DNA of 64,000 bases from Myxococcus sp. CA023 (lineage in GTDB: Bacteria; Myxococcota; Myxococcia; Myxococcales; Myxococcaceae). The translations under genes were made by a program, and so were the position numbers. Location: positions 99,798 to 163,797 of the forward strand of contig NZ_JAAEAH010000008.1 in NCBI RefSeq assembly GCF_010998615.1, in the 5' to 3' direction. Numbering within the stretch: position 1 is the stretch's first letter; every line of letters starts with the position of its first letter. Below are positions 45,506 to 60,557 of this stretch, piece after piece. Under the pieces are notes generated by a model that worked only from the letters and a program-made list of their open reading frames with translations, had not been told where the DNA came from and ran no database searches.

Positions 45506-46411
45506 TCAGTTGACGAGCAGCACCTTGCCCACGCCGCCCTGCTCCGCGAGCCTCTGCGCTTCCTTCACCTGCTCCAGCGGGAAGCGCTTGCTGACGGGGA
45601 TGACCAGGTCGCCCTTGGCGACGGCCTGCCCCAGTTGCGTCAGACGGCGCGAGTCCGGGTGCGAGAGAATGGCGCGCACGGTGATTTGCCGCCCCTTGGC
45701 CTCGGGAGGCTCACCCAGGACGCTGCCCAGGGTGCCTCCGGGCTTCACCTTCTCCAGCACGCGGGCCACCACCTGGCCGCCCACGGTGTCCGCCACCGCG
45801 TCCAGCATGGGCAGCTTGGAGAACTCGTCCGCGACGTCGAGCGCGAAGACGCCGTCCACGCCCAGCTTCTGCGCCTCCGCCTTCTGGCTGGCGCGCACGC
45901 CGGCCAGCACCTTCGCGCCCCGGGCTTTCGCCGCGAAGACGGCGGCGCGGCCCACCGCCCCCAGCGCGCCGATGACGAGCACCGTGTCCCCCTTCTTGGG
46001 ATTCACCGCCTCTTCCATCAGTTGCACGCCGGTGAGCGTGACCAGGGGGAGCGCGGCGGCGTCCTTCAAGTCCATGGACTCGGGGACCTTCGCCCAGGAC
46101 TCCACGGGCGCGACGACCTTCTCCGCGTAGCCCGCGTTCACCACGCCCATGACGCGGTCGCCGGGCTTGAAGTCAGTGACGCCCGGGCCCACCTCCATGA
46201 CCTCGCCGGCCACGTCCCGTCCGAGGATGGTGGGGAACTGCACGGGCATCATCGCCTTCATGTCCCCGCGTCGAATCTTCCAGTCCACGGGATTGATGCC
46301 CGCGGCGGTGACGCGGACCTTCACCTCGCCTGGCCCCACCTTCGGCTCGGGCATGTCTTGAATGGCGAGCGCATCCACGTCTCCATAGGACTTGAGCACC
46401 ACGGCTTTCAT
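45506..46411 (-). CDS. NADPH-dependent MDR-family reductase (quinone oxidoreductase-like)
   Basis: A 301-residue zinc-free medium-chain dehydrogenase. The GroES-like half contains AGINPVDWKIRRGDM and PTILGRDVAGEVMEVG; the nucleotide-binding half has VLVIGALGAVGRAAVFAAKARGA. The catalytic zinc ligands of alcohol dehydrogenases and the structural Cys loop are missing, which fits quinone or enone reductases. The ATG at 46411 has GGAGG-like purines just upstream. The frame extends far upstream, but that part is antisense noise. Confidence 0.87.
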   Translation of the reverse strand: MKAVVLKSYGDVDALAIQDMPEPKVGPGEVKVRVTAAGINPVDWKIRRGDMKAMMPVQFPTILGRDVAGEVMEVGPGVTDFKPGDRVMGVVNAGYAEKVVAPVESWAKVPESMDLKDAAALPLVTLTGVQLMEEAVNPKKGDTVLVIGALGAVGRAAVFAAKARGAKVLAGVRASQKAEAQKLGVDGVFALDVADEFSKLPMLDAVADTVGGQVVARVLEKVKPGGTLGSVLGEPPEAKGRQITVRAILSHPDSRRLTQLGQAVAKGDLVIPVSKRFPLEQVKEAQRLAEQGGVGKVLLVN

Positions 46412-46562
46412 GCGGGCCTCCCAACGCGAAAGAGTTGACGTCGCGCGAAGGGTAATCACCCATGGAGGCCGGCAACCGCGGCGCCTGCCCGGCCCTACCT
46501 CCCCCTTGCTGGAAGGGCGGCCGGCGGGTCCTGGGCAGGCGAGCTTCAGGACGGAAAATCGA

Positions 46563-47459
46563 TCATGATTTGCCGGGGATAACTTCGAGCCCGACGAGGA
46601 TTCGACGGAGCTCCTCGACACGCTCTGCAGGGAGCGCCTGCAGGGGCGCGCGGAGCGGCCCGACAGACGTCCCCTGTAGCTCGAGCGCCGCCGAGATTGC
46701 GCGCGGGAGGCCGTGAGCGACGATGAATTGCAGGAAAGGAAGCTGCCGATAGAAGCTCTGACGCGCTGCCGCGACGTCACCTCGCTGGATGGCGTCGTAG
46801 AGCTCGATGTTGAGCTTCGGGATGATGTGGGGCGCTGCGGTGCACCAGCCGCGCGCACCGGCCACGAAGGCGGCCAACGCGAGCGGGTTGCTCCCATTGT
46901 AGAACGCCACATCCTCCCCGCAGAGCTGGACGAGGCGGTGCATGCGGTTCACGTCGCCGGTGCTCTCTTTGACCATCGTGACGTTCGGGATCTTCAGTAG
47001 CCGCGAGATGACGTCGGGGCTCAGGTCGAGGCCTCCCGTTGCGGGGTTGTTGTAGACCGCGATGGGGATGGCGATGCGCTTCGCCACCGTCTCGTAGTGG
47101 GTGATGATCTCGGCGTCGCTCAGCTTCCAGTAGCTCATCGGGATGATCATCACCGCGCTGGCACCGAGCTTCTCGGCGTGCTTCGCGTGGTGGACGGTGC
47201 GCTCGGTGGTGAGGCTCGAAACGCCGACGAGCGAGGGTACGCGCCCGGCGACCCGCTTGATGACGATCTCCGCAACCTGCTCCCGTTCGTCATCGGAGAG
47301 GTACGGCAGCACGCCGGTGCTGCCGAGAGGCGCGATGGCGTGGACACCCGCCTTCACCATGTCGTCAACGATCTTGCCGAGGAGCACCTCGTCGACACGT
47401 CCCTTCGACGTGAACGGCGTGATTGGGTACGCGACGATACCGCGAAGCAGCGCGCTCAT
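46563..47459 (-). CDS. Dihydrodipicolinate synthase/N-acetylneuraminate lyase superfamily protein
   Basis: A 298-residue TIM-barrel lyase. The Schiff-base Lys is in MVKESTGD (~residue 165), the conserved Tyr in IAVYNNPATGG, and the carboxylate-binding loop reads LGSTGVLPYL where DapA has GTTGE. It is therefore a DapA-like aldolase or lyase acting on another pyruvate-type substrate, not DapA itself. The codon choice is less strongly GC3 than in the neighbours, and with the next aldolase it looks acquired. Its ATG overlaps the stop of a 20-residue ORF (ATGA), so translation is probably coupled to that peptide. Confidence 0.85.
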   Translation of the reverse strand: MSALLRGIVAYPITPFTSKGRVDEVLLGKIVDDMVKAGVHAIAPLGSTGVLPYLSDDEREQVAEIVIKRVAGRVPSLVGVSSLTTERTVHHAKHAEKLGASAVMIIPMSYWKLSDAEIITHYETVAKRIAIPIAVYNNPATGGLDLSPDVISRLLKIPNVTMVKESTGDVNRMHRLVQLCGEDVAFYNGSNPLALAAFVAGARGWCTAAPHIIPKLNIELYDAIQRGDVAAARQSFYRQLPFLQFIVAHGLPRAISAALELQGTSVGPLRAPLQALPAERVEELRRILVGLEVIPGKS

Positions 47460-47518
47460 CGTGCGCCCCCCGCCGCCTCGTGGCTCATCTCGATGTCGGA
47501 GTAATGGTTCTCTGTCAT
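47456..47518 (-). CDS. 20-residue ORF coupled to the DapA-like gene
   Basis: MTENHYSDIEMSHEAAGGAR followed by TGA. GGAG sits 6 bp before the ATG, and the stop overlaps the ATG of the DapA-like gene. The ATG is ~20 bp from an 18-bp palindrome, exactly the place the aldolase ATG has relative to its own palindrome, so this ORF is the first cistron of the lyase transcript. It could be a leader peptide or the remnant of a larger gene. No homology recognised. Confidence 0.5.
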   Translation of the reverse strand: MTENHYSDIEMSHEAAGGAR

Positions 47519-47537
47519 GTTGGTCTCCAAGTGTGCT

Positions 47538-47555
47538 GTGCGCGTCGTTGCGCAC
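47538..47555. promoter_or_regulatory. 18-bp palindrome, likely operator (copy A)
   Basis: GTGCGC-GTCGTT-GCGCAC, perfect 6-bp arms, 19 bp upstream of the 20-residue ORF. A near copy (15 of 18 bases) precedes the aldolase gene at 48444. A shared repressor or activator is the simplest reading. Confidence 0.6.
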
Positions 47556-47577
47556 GGTTCGTTCGTGTACCGGGCGG

Positions 47578-47622
47578 CTGGACCCTGAACGACATCCAGA
47601 AGAAAAAGAACGAAGGGTCCAG
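47578..47622 (-). promoter_or_regulatory. 45-nt hairpin element (copy A)
   Basis: Arms CTGGACCCT / AGGGTCCAG (9 bp, perfect) enclose a 27-nt loop that is pyrimidine-rich on the minus strand. It lies between the aldolase stop and the DapA-like operon. It is the same length as copy B at 48480 and matches it at 32 of 45 positions. It may be a leader RNA structure or a terminator-like element. Confidence 0.6.
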
Positions 47623-47639
47623 TGCTGCGTGCATGCGGC

Positions 47640-48422
47640 TCAAGCCAGGGCGTCCCCGTGCTTCTTCAGCACTCGGCGCGCGAAGTAGGCGAACGTGATC
47701 GCGCTGCGCGTGGGCCGCAAAATCCAGTCGTGCGCCTCCTTTCCCAGCTTCTCCGGTATGGGCTTGATGTCGCCAGCCGCAGAGGCGAGGAGCTGCAGGC
47801 GAGCCGCCCTCTCGAAGAGCTCGGCCAGCACGCACGCCTGCTCGATGCTATCGCCGGCCACCAGTTGACCATGATGGGAGAGGAGGAGCGCGCGCTTGGA
47901 GCCGAGCGCCTTGGAGATGATCTCGCCCTCCTCGTTGCCGACCGGTACCCCCGGCCAATCTTTCAGGAAGGCGCAGTCATCGAAGAGGGGGCACATGTCC
48001 ATGTGCGAGACCTGCAGGGGGACCTCGAGCATGGAGAGCGCGACGATGTGCGTCGGGTGCGTGTGGATGATGCAGTTGACGTCGGGCCGCGCCTCATAGA
48101 CCCAGCTATGGAAGCGGTTCGCCGGGTTGGCCATCCCTTTGCCTTCGAGAACCTCGAGGTCGCTGTTGACGACCAGGAGGTTCGACGCGGTGATCTCGTC
48201 GAACCCAAGGCCCAACTGCTGCGTGTAATAGGTGCCGGGCTCCGTAGCGCGGGCGGTGATCTGCCCGGCCAACCCCGAGTCGTGGCCGCCCTCGAACAAG
48301 ATCCGGCAGGTCAGCGCCAGCTTCTGACGCACGGTCCAGTCACCCTGGCCGAAGGTGGTGTCCATCTGCTTCTTCGCTTTTCCGACCAGCTCCTCCTTCG
48401 TCTGCGTAAAGGTCTTCGACAT
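47640..48422 (-). CDS. Class II aldolase/adducin family protein
   Basis: A 260-residue zinc-dependent aldolase-like protein. The metal ligands are in IIHTHPTHI (His-x-His type) and the later LSHHGQLVAGD; FEGGHDSGLAGQITAR is the typical N-terminal loop. Relatives are fuculose-phosphate aldolases, ribulose-phosphate epimerases and decarboxylases. With the DapA-like lyase it could form a small catabolic pathway for a hydroxy or keto acid, but the substrate is not known. AGGAG precedes the ATG at 48422. It shares leader elements with the lyase gene and has a similar, probably foreign, base composition. Confidence 0.85.
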   Translation of the reverse strand: MSKTFTQTKEELVGKAKKQMDTTFGQGDWTVRQKLALTCRILFEGGHDSGLAGQITARATEPGTYYTQQLGLGFDEITASNLLVVNSDLEVLEGKGMANPANRFHSWVYEARPDVNCIIHTHPTHIVALSMLEVPLQVSHMDMCPLFDDCAFLKDWPGVPVGNEEGEIISKALGSKRALLLSHHGQLVAGDSIEQACVLAELFERAARLQLLASAAGDIKPIPEKLGKEAHDWILRPTRSAITFAYFARRVLKKHGDALA

Positions 48423-48443
48423 CTCAGCTCCTCGTTCGTGTTG

Positions 48444-48461
48444 GTGCGCGTCGCTACGCAA
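48444..48461. promoter_or_regulatory. 18-bp imperfect palindrome, likely operator (copy B)
   Basis: GTGCGCGTCGCTACGCAA, 21 bp before the aldolase ATG; differs from copy A at three positions, all in the right half. Confidence 0.55.
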
Positions 48462-48479
48462 CACGGGTGTAAGGGCATG

Positions 48480-48524
48480 CTGGACCCCGTGCATCCTCCA
48501 GAACAGAAACGACTACGGGGCCAG
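48480..48524 (-). promoter_or_regulatory. 45-nt hairpin element (copy B)
   Basis: Arms CTGGACCCCG / CGGGGCCAG pair with one bulged A. It has the same length as copy A and a common inner TCCAGAA motif. It lies 18 bp beyond the palindrome, upstream of the aldolase gene, and close to the start of the ankyrin remnant. Confidence 0.58.
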
Positions 48525-48543
48525 TTGGCCGAGCCCAAGGACG

Positions 48544-48876
48544 ATGCTCCCGAGGACGATCGCGACCGCGAGGACCGCGCCGACGAGGGCGCGCGTCGCG
48601 GTGCAGAGCATCCTCCAGCTTCGGCCCGAGCAGGACGTCAACCCACGGGACGACAGCGGCGCCACGGCGCTGTTCGGACGGGGAGCGAACCCAGACCTGG
48701 CGGACGAGGGCGGCAACACGCCGCTGCACACCGCGGCCCGCAACGGGCATGCCGAGGTCATCGAGTTGCTGCTGACGGGCGGTGCCGATGCGCGGCGGCG
48801 CAACGCGGCCGGTGAGAGCGCGGCGGACCGTGCCCACCAGCAAGGCCACACGAAGCTGGCGGTGCGGCTGAGCTGA
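48544..48876 (+). pseudogene. Truncated ankyrin-repeat protein
   Basis: About 110 residues. Near residue 30 an ankyrin repeat starts (DVNPRDDSGATAL) but jumps directly to FGRGANPDLADEGGNTPLHTAARNGHAEVIELLLTGGADARRRNAAGESAADRAHQQG. The first repeat has lost its helical middle (~20 residues). The N-terminal part is an Arg/Thr-rich stretch with no signal peptide or further repeat. Ankyrin proteins of this type in myxobacteria are usually longer and exported. The gene is probably the 3' end of a larger one, cut by the adjoining acquired segment, though a short functional protein cannot be excluded. Confidence 0.65.
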
Positions 48877-48945
48877 CCCTCTCCCCTCCAGCCAGGCCCT
48901 GAGCGCGAACTGCACGGACGCCGGGACACTTCGCCAGGGACGCGC

Positions 48946-50928
48946 TCAGTTGGTGGAGCGCGTCGCCGCGTCCGGATGCACGCCGCCGGCAGGCGCCTCC
49001 GTCTCGCGCGGCAGCCAGACGTGGAACGTAGAGCCTCCGCCCGCCACGCCCGGGGACTCCACCCAGATGCGGCCGCCGTGCTGCTCCACGATGCCCTGGC
49101 TGATGGTGAGCCCCAGGCCCAGACCGCCGTACTTGCTGCCGTGCGCGCGGCCGAAGCGCTCGAAGATGAGCGCCTGCTTCTCCTTGGGGATTCCCACGCC
49201 GGTGTCCGTCACCGACAGGTGGACGCCCTCGTCGCGCTCACCCTGCACCCGCACCCACACGGGCCCGCCCTCGGGCGAGTAGCGCAGCGCATTGGACAGC
49301 AGGTTCGTGAGCACCTGGTCCAACCGGCCCCGGTCCCACGTCCCCTCGAGCTGCTCCGACGCCTCGACGTGGATTTCATGGCCTTGCGACAGCACCGCCA
49401 TGCGGTCCCGCGTCTCGTGCACCAGGTGGCTCAGGTCGAACCGCTCCAGCTCCAACGACAGGCGCCCCGCCTGGAGCCGGCTGATGTCCAGCAGGTCCTC
49501 CACCAGCTTGGCCATCCGGTCGATTTGCCGGTTGATGATTTTGAGCGACTTGCCCGGCCCGGCCTCTGTCTCACCGCCCAGCTTCAGCAGCGCCAGGTGC
49601 GCGTGGCCCTTGGCCGCGGCCAGCGGCGTGCGCAGCTCGTGGCTGGCCGCCGCGAGGAAGGAATCCTTCGCCTCGCTGGCCAGCCGCAGCGCCGTCTCCG
49701 CCCGCTGCCGCTCGGTGATGTCGCGCGCCACGGAGATGAAGCGCCCGGGGCCGCCGTCCGCCGCCACGTACTGGAGCACCACCTCCACCGGCACCTCCGA
49801 GCCATCCCGCCGGCGGTGGCTGGTGGAGTACGTCTGGCTGGGCAACGTGCCACTCACCAGCGGCGCCAGCAGCTTGCGGAAGCCGGCCTCGTCGAAGGCG
49901 CTCTCCACCTCCAGCACCGACAGGCCCACCAGCTCATCGGCGCTGCCGGCCAGTTGCTTGGCCGCGCCCGCGTTGGCGTAGGTGAGCGTCAGCGAGTCCG
50001 GGGAGAACATGAGGACGCAGTCCAGCGTCGCGTCCAGCGTCGCCTTGAAGCGCCCCAGCGCCTCCTCCGCCCGGCGCTTGTCGTCGATGTCCGTGGCCAC
50101 GGCGATCCAGCCGGCCAGCAGGCCATTCTCGTCCCGCTCCGGCACCGCGCGCGCCAGGTGCCAGCGGTACACGCCGTCGAAGCGGCGCAGGCGGAACTCG
50201 CGCTCCACGCGCTGTCCCATGCGGATGGCCTGCACCCATGCGGCGCGCATGGCCTCGCGGTCCACCGGGTGGACGAACTCCAGGAAGGTGTTGAGCGACA
50301 GCGGCTGGTCCGCCTGAATGCCGGTGTAGTCCCGCGCGGCGCGGTTGGCGTAGGTGAAGCTGCCGTCCGAGCGCGCCGCCCACATCACCTCCGGCAAGGA
50401 CTCCGTGAGCAGCAGGTGGCGCAGCTCGCTCTGCCGCTCCAGCGCCTCGCGCTCGCGCTGCCGGAGCAGCACCGCCTGCCGCTGAATCTGCTGCTCCTTG
50501 AGGAACAGGTCCACGAAGACGCTGACCTTGGAGCGGAGGATTTCCGGGTCGAACGGCTTGAGCAGGTAGTCCACCGCGCCGTGCGCGTAGCCCTTGAAGA
50601 CGTGGGCCGCGTCGCGGCTGAGCGCGGTGAGGAAGATGATGGGGATGGTGCGCGTGCGCTCGCGCTGCTTGATGAGCGTGGCTGTCTGGAAGCCGTCCAG
50701 CCCCGGCATCTGCACGTCCATCAGGATGACGGCGAAGTCGCGCTGAAGCAGGAACTTGAGGGCCTCCTCACCGCTGGTGGCCTTCACCAGTTCCTGCCCG
50801 AGCGGCTCGAGAATGGCCTCGAGCGCGAGCAGGTTGGACGGATGGTCGTCCACCATCAGAATGCTCGCTCGGGGCTGGGAAGCCCTTTCCGGGTTGCGGT
50901 CCGCGGAGATGTGTTCGCTAGGCGTCAT
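48946..50928 (-). CDS. Receiver-PAS-PAS hybrid histidine kinase
   Basis: A ~660-residue cytoplasmic protein. An N-terminal receiver (ILMVDDHPSNLLALEAIL, phospho-Asp in VILMDVQMPGLDG, Lys in LLKPF) is followed by a coiled coil, two PAS domains (~residues 175-300 and ~300-420; FTYANRAARDYTG, LTYANAGAAKQLAG), HisKA with His ~430 (ASHELRTPLAAAKG), and the ATPase domain (DTGVGIPKE, GLGLGLTISQGIVEQHGG). With the receiver in front, its kinase activity is probably set by another kinase, perhaps the giant HAMP kinase beside it. ATG 50928 is preferred; a GTG at 50961 would add 11 residues. Confidence 0.87.
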   Translation of the reverse strand: MTPSEHISADRNPERASQPRASILMVDDHPSNLLALEAILEPLGQELVKATSGEEALKFLLQRDFAVILMDVQMPGLDGFQTATLIKQRERTRTIPIIFLTALSRDAAHVFKGYAHGAVDYLLKPFDPEILRSKVSVFVDLFLKEQQIQRQAVLLRQREREALERQSELRHLLLTESLPEVMWAARSDGSFTYANRAARDYTGIQADQPLSLNTFLEFVHPVDREAMRAAWVQAIRMGQRVEREFRLRRFDGVYRWHLARAVPERDENGLLAGWIAVATDIDDKRRAEEALGRFKATLDATLDCVLMFSPDSLTLTYANAGAAKQLAGSADELVGLSVLEVESAFDEAGFRKLLAPLVSGTLPSQTYSTSHRRRDGSEVPVEVVLQYVAADGGPGRFISVARDITERQRAETALRLASEAKDSFLAAASHELRTPLAAAKGHAHLALLKLGGETEAGPGKSLKIINRQIDRMAKLVEDLLDISRLQAGRLSLELERFDLSHLVHETRDRMAVLSQGHEIHVEASEQLEGTWDRGRLDQVLTNLLSNALRYSPEGGPVWVRVQGERDEGVHLSVTDTGVGIPKEKQALIFERFGRAHGSKYGGLGLGLTISQGIVEQHGGRIWVESPGVAGGGSTFHVWLPRETEAPAGGVHPDAATRSTN

Positions 50929-51050
50929 TGAAGTCGGCGGATGAATCTGGCCCGGTCCCACCTGTTCCCAAGGTGGAAGAGGCTAGGCGGCCCCTCGACC
51001 GGACCCAAGCCCGGAAGAGAGGCGCCGTACGGTAACCATCACTCAGCGAA

Positions 51051-58487
<7,437 letters not shown>

Positions 58488-58687
58488 GCGAGAAACCTCT
58501 GATCGGGATGAACGCTGCTGGCTGCGCTGAGCGGCGCCCGGGCTGGGACGAATCTCCAGGGAGTTCGCGGGCTTGTCGATTCAATGCAGGCCCCGCGGAA
58601 ACCCTGAACGTTCACCAATGAACGCAGTGATTCAGAGGCCCGGACCGCCCGTGAAAGGCACCCGGCGCCGCACCTCCTACGAACATC

Positions 58688-59572
58688 TCAGGGGGCAGGG
58701 GCCGTGCACGGAAATCCGTCGCAGCCGTGCACATAGAGGGGCCGTCCGAGGAGCCTCCGAGCAGGCTCCCCTGGCGGGCGCTGCGCCGGCTCGTACCGGG
58801 CGGTCCGGAGATCCACCGTGAAAGCCTGCTCGTCCCCCTGGGCGCAGGCGAGCAGGACGCGCTCGGGGCGCTCGAGCCACCACAAACCCGCTACTTCACA
58901 CGGCAACTCCACGGGGAGTGGAGTGAGGGTTCGCGCTTCGTAGAAGCGGAGCGAGGCCTCGTCGAGCACGGCGGCGAAGGTGCCCTCCGCTCCCACGGAC
59001 AGCCGTGCTTCCGCCCCGGATACCGGCACCTGTCCCAGCACCGCTCCGTCAGGCGCCACCGAGACGAGCTGCCCCTCCGCGTCGAGCGCCAGCACCCCGC
59101 CCCCGTGGCTGACGAGCGATACCGGGGAGAAGTCGCCCATGCGCATGGGCTCGGCCCCGTCGTCGCGCCAGAGCTGTCCGGCCTGAGACCACCAGAGGCG
59201 ATTCTCCCGGTCGAAGGTGACGGCGCGTACGCCCGCCAGGGGGAACCGCCGGGAGCCCTCCGGCAGGGTGCAGACCGCCATGGCCTGGGCGCCGTAGACG
59301 GCGGCGCGCGAGGCATCCGGCGATACGGCCCAGCCCAACAGGGGGCGCTGCAGGAGACGGGCGAGACAGTGGTTCAGCGCGCCGAAGTGCGGATCCGAGG
59401 TGGGCGCGGAGATGAGGTAGGGCAGGCTGGTGGTGGCGACGTAGACGAGCAACCCGAGCGCGGCGGCGGTGGCCACGGTGAGCGGCCATGGGCCGGCTCG
59501 GCGCAGGCGAGCCTCCTTCGCGGAAGCGCGCGCCGCCTTGCCTCCTGACACCGGACTCTCGCGTCCACTCAC
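58688..59572 (-). CDS. Membrane-anchored propeller-like protein, unknown function
   Basis: A 294-residue protein from GTG 59572. A basic N-terminus leads to one membrane helix (LTVATAAALGLLVYVATT). The remaining ~240 residues have repeated beta motifs like a small propeller (LLGWAVSPDASRAAVYG, VRAVTFDRENRLWWSQAGQLW, VSLVSHGGGVLALDAEGQLV, ARLSVGAEGTFAAVL) and end with a Cys pair (VHGCDGFPC). It is probably a periplasmic or outer-surface binding protein. No enzyme motif seen. It stands 200 bp behind the kinase gene and on the same strand. Confidence 0.7.
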   Translation of the reverse strand: MSGRESPVSGGKAARASAKEARLRRAGPWPLTVATAAALGLLVYVATTSLPYLISAPTSDPHFGALNHCLARLLQRPLLGWAVSPDASRAAVYGAQAMAVCTLPEGSRRFPLAGVRAVTFDRENRLWWSQAGQLWRDDGAEPMRMGDFSPVSLVSHGGGVLALDAEGQLVSVAPDGAVLGQVPVSGAEARLSVGAEGTFAAVLDEASLRFYEARTLTPLPVELPCEVAGLWWLERPERVLLACAQGDEQAFTVDLRTARYEPAQRPPGEPARRLLGRPLYVHGCDGFPCTAPAP

Positions 59573-59749
59573 GGCGGCTCCTCGCGGCGGCGTTCCTGAC
59601 CTTGCCGGGTGGTGGTGTCAACAGCGGCCCGGCGCCACGTCCCAGTTCGTTTCCCCACGACAGCACAGAACGGGGCCGAAGGGTGGCCGTGCCATGATGT
59701 TCTGGAGGGGAGACAACGCCCGCATGGTGGGGAGAAGGCGCTGCGAATC

Positions 59750-60178
59750 GTGGGAGTCGCCCTGGCCGCGTTGCTGACGGCCGGCGCCGCGGAGAATCCA
59801 CGGAGTGCCATTCTGGGCACGGTCATCGATGCCCAGTCACGGCCGCTGTCACAATCGCGGTTGCTCGGAGCGGACCGGCCCCATGTCTTCAAGGCCTTTG
59901 CATCAAAGGAGTTCACGCTCACGCTCAACGCGGGACTCGCATACCTGGGCGCGGCCGGAACACCGCGCGAAGCGGACAGCACACGAACGCCCTGGGTCCC
60001 CACCATCGATGCTCAACTGAGCGCTCGCTACGGTACTGCCGACCAGCACTTGGTGACGCTGAGCATCGACGCGTTCAATGTGCTCAAGGCCCAGGCTGTT
60101 CTCCGTGAGGAGACGTTGCTGCCCTTTCAGTACCAGGCGCCACGACAACTCCGTCTCGGGGTTCGCTACGCCTTCTGA
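59750..60178 (+). pseudogene. Internally deleted Oar-like TonB receptor remnant
   Basis: About 142 residues from GTG 59750. It begins with a signal-like GVALAALLTAGAA, then SAILGTVIDAQSRPLS, the first strands of a carboxypeptidase-regulatory domain as in Oar-type receptors. It jumps at once to DRPHVFKAF...FTLTLNAGLAYLGAAG and ends as a barrel does (LVTLSIDAFNVLKAQ, PRQLRLGVRYAF). Oar-like receptors have ~1000 residues, so ~850 residues of plug and barrel are missing in frame. A better placed ATG (59724, after GGAGGGG) is out of frame by one base, so a frameshift may also be present. Confidence 0.68.
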
Positions 60179-60210
60179 GGCAGACCGCCTCGGGCCGGGA
60201 GTTGGCCAGC

Positions 60211-60272
60211 TGCTGTTCGGAAATGTCGGGACATTTGGTGCCGGCGAAAACCCCCGACATTTCCGAACAGCA
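60211..60272. repeat. Perfect 20-bp inverted repeat with nested palindrome
   Basis: TGCTGTTCGGAAATGTCGGG (60211-60230) and its exact reverse complement (60253-60272) flank a 22-nt centre. Inside the left arm and spacer there is a second palindrome, AAATGTC-GG-GACATTT (60221-60236). It starts 33 bp after the Oar remnant. It resembles the terminal repeats of a transposable element brought together, or a strong hairpin; there is no T run. Confidence 0.75.
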
Positions 60273-60557
60273 AGCTCTGGAGTCGCTCCCGGCACCCGGG
60301 AACGGTCAGTGCTCTATGCGCTGCTGATACAGCAGACCAGGAGGCTGCTCATGCAACAGGGCCATGCCGATGAACGTTTTCGATGTTCCCGGGCCGTCAT
60401 GCCCCAGTGCGGGAGCGTCCTAGAGGGTGGCTCTTCAGGGGCTTCCTGACGCCAACGCTCCCTACATGCGGCCATCCTCCTGGCTATTCGCCTGTTCCCG
60501 CGCTTGCCGCCTCGCCCCCGGACCGCACCTTTCAAGGAAAAGGGAAAGGAACCGACC
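60273..60557. other. Gap without a recognisable gene
   Basis: Between the inverted repeat and the next gene I see no convincing coding region. Short open stretches have poor codon bias and no start signal. A purine-rich AAAGGA before 60558 is the ribosome site of the next gene. The stretch is likely a promoter plus mobile-element debris. Confidence 0.5.

Noticed and set aside
47538..48524. Palindrome-hairpin elements as integron attC sites
   Set aside because: The recombination core motifs (RYYYAAC and GTTRRRY) are not found at the ends, the elements lie before the genes rather than after each, and no integrase is present.
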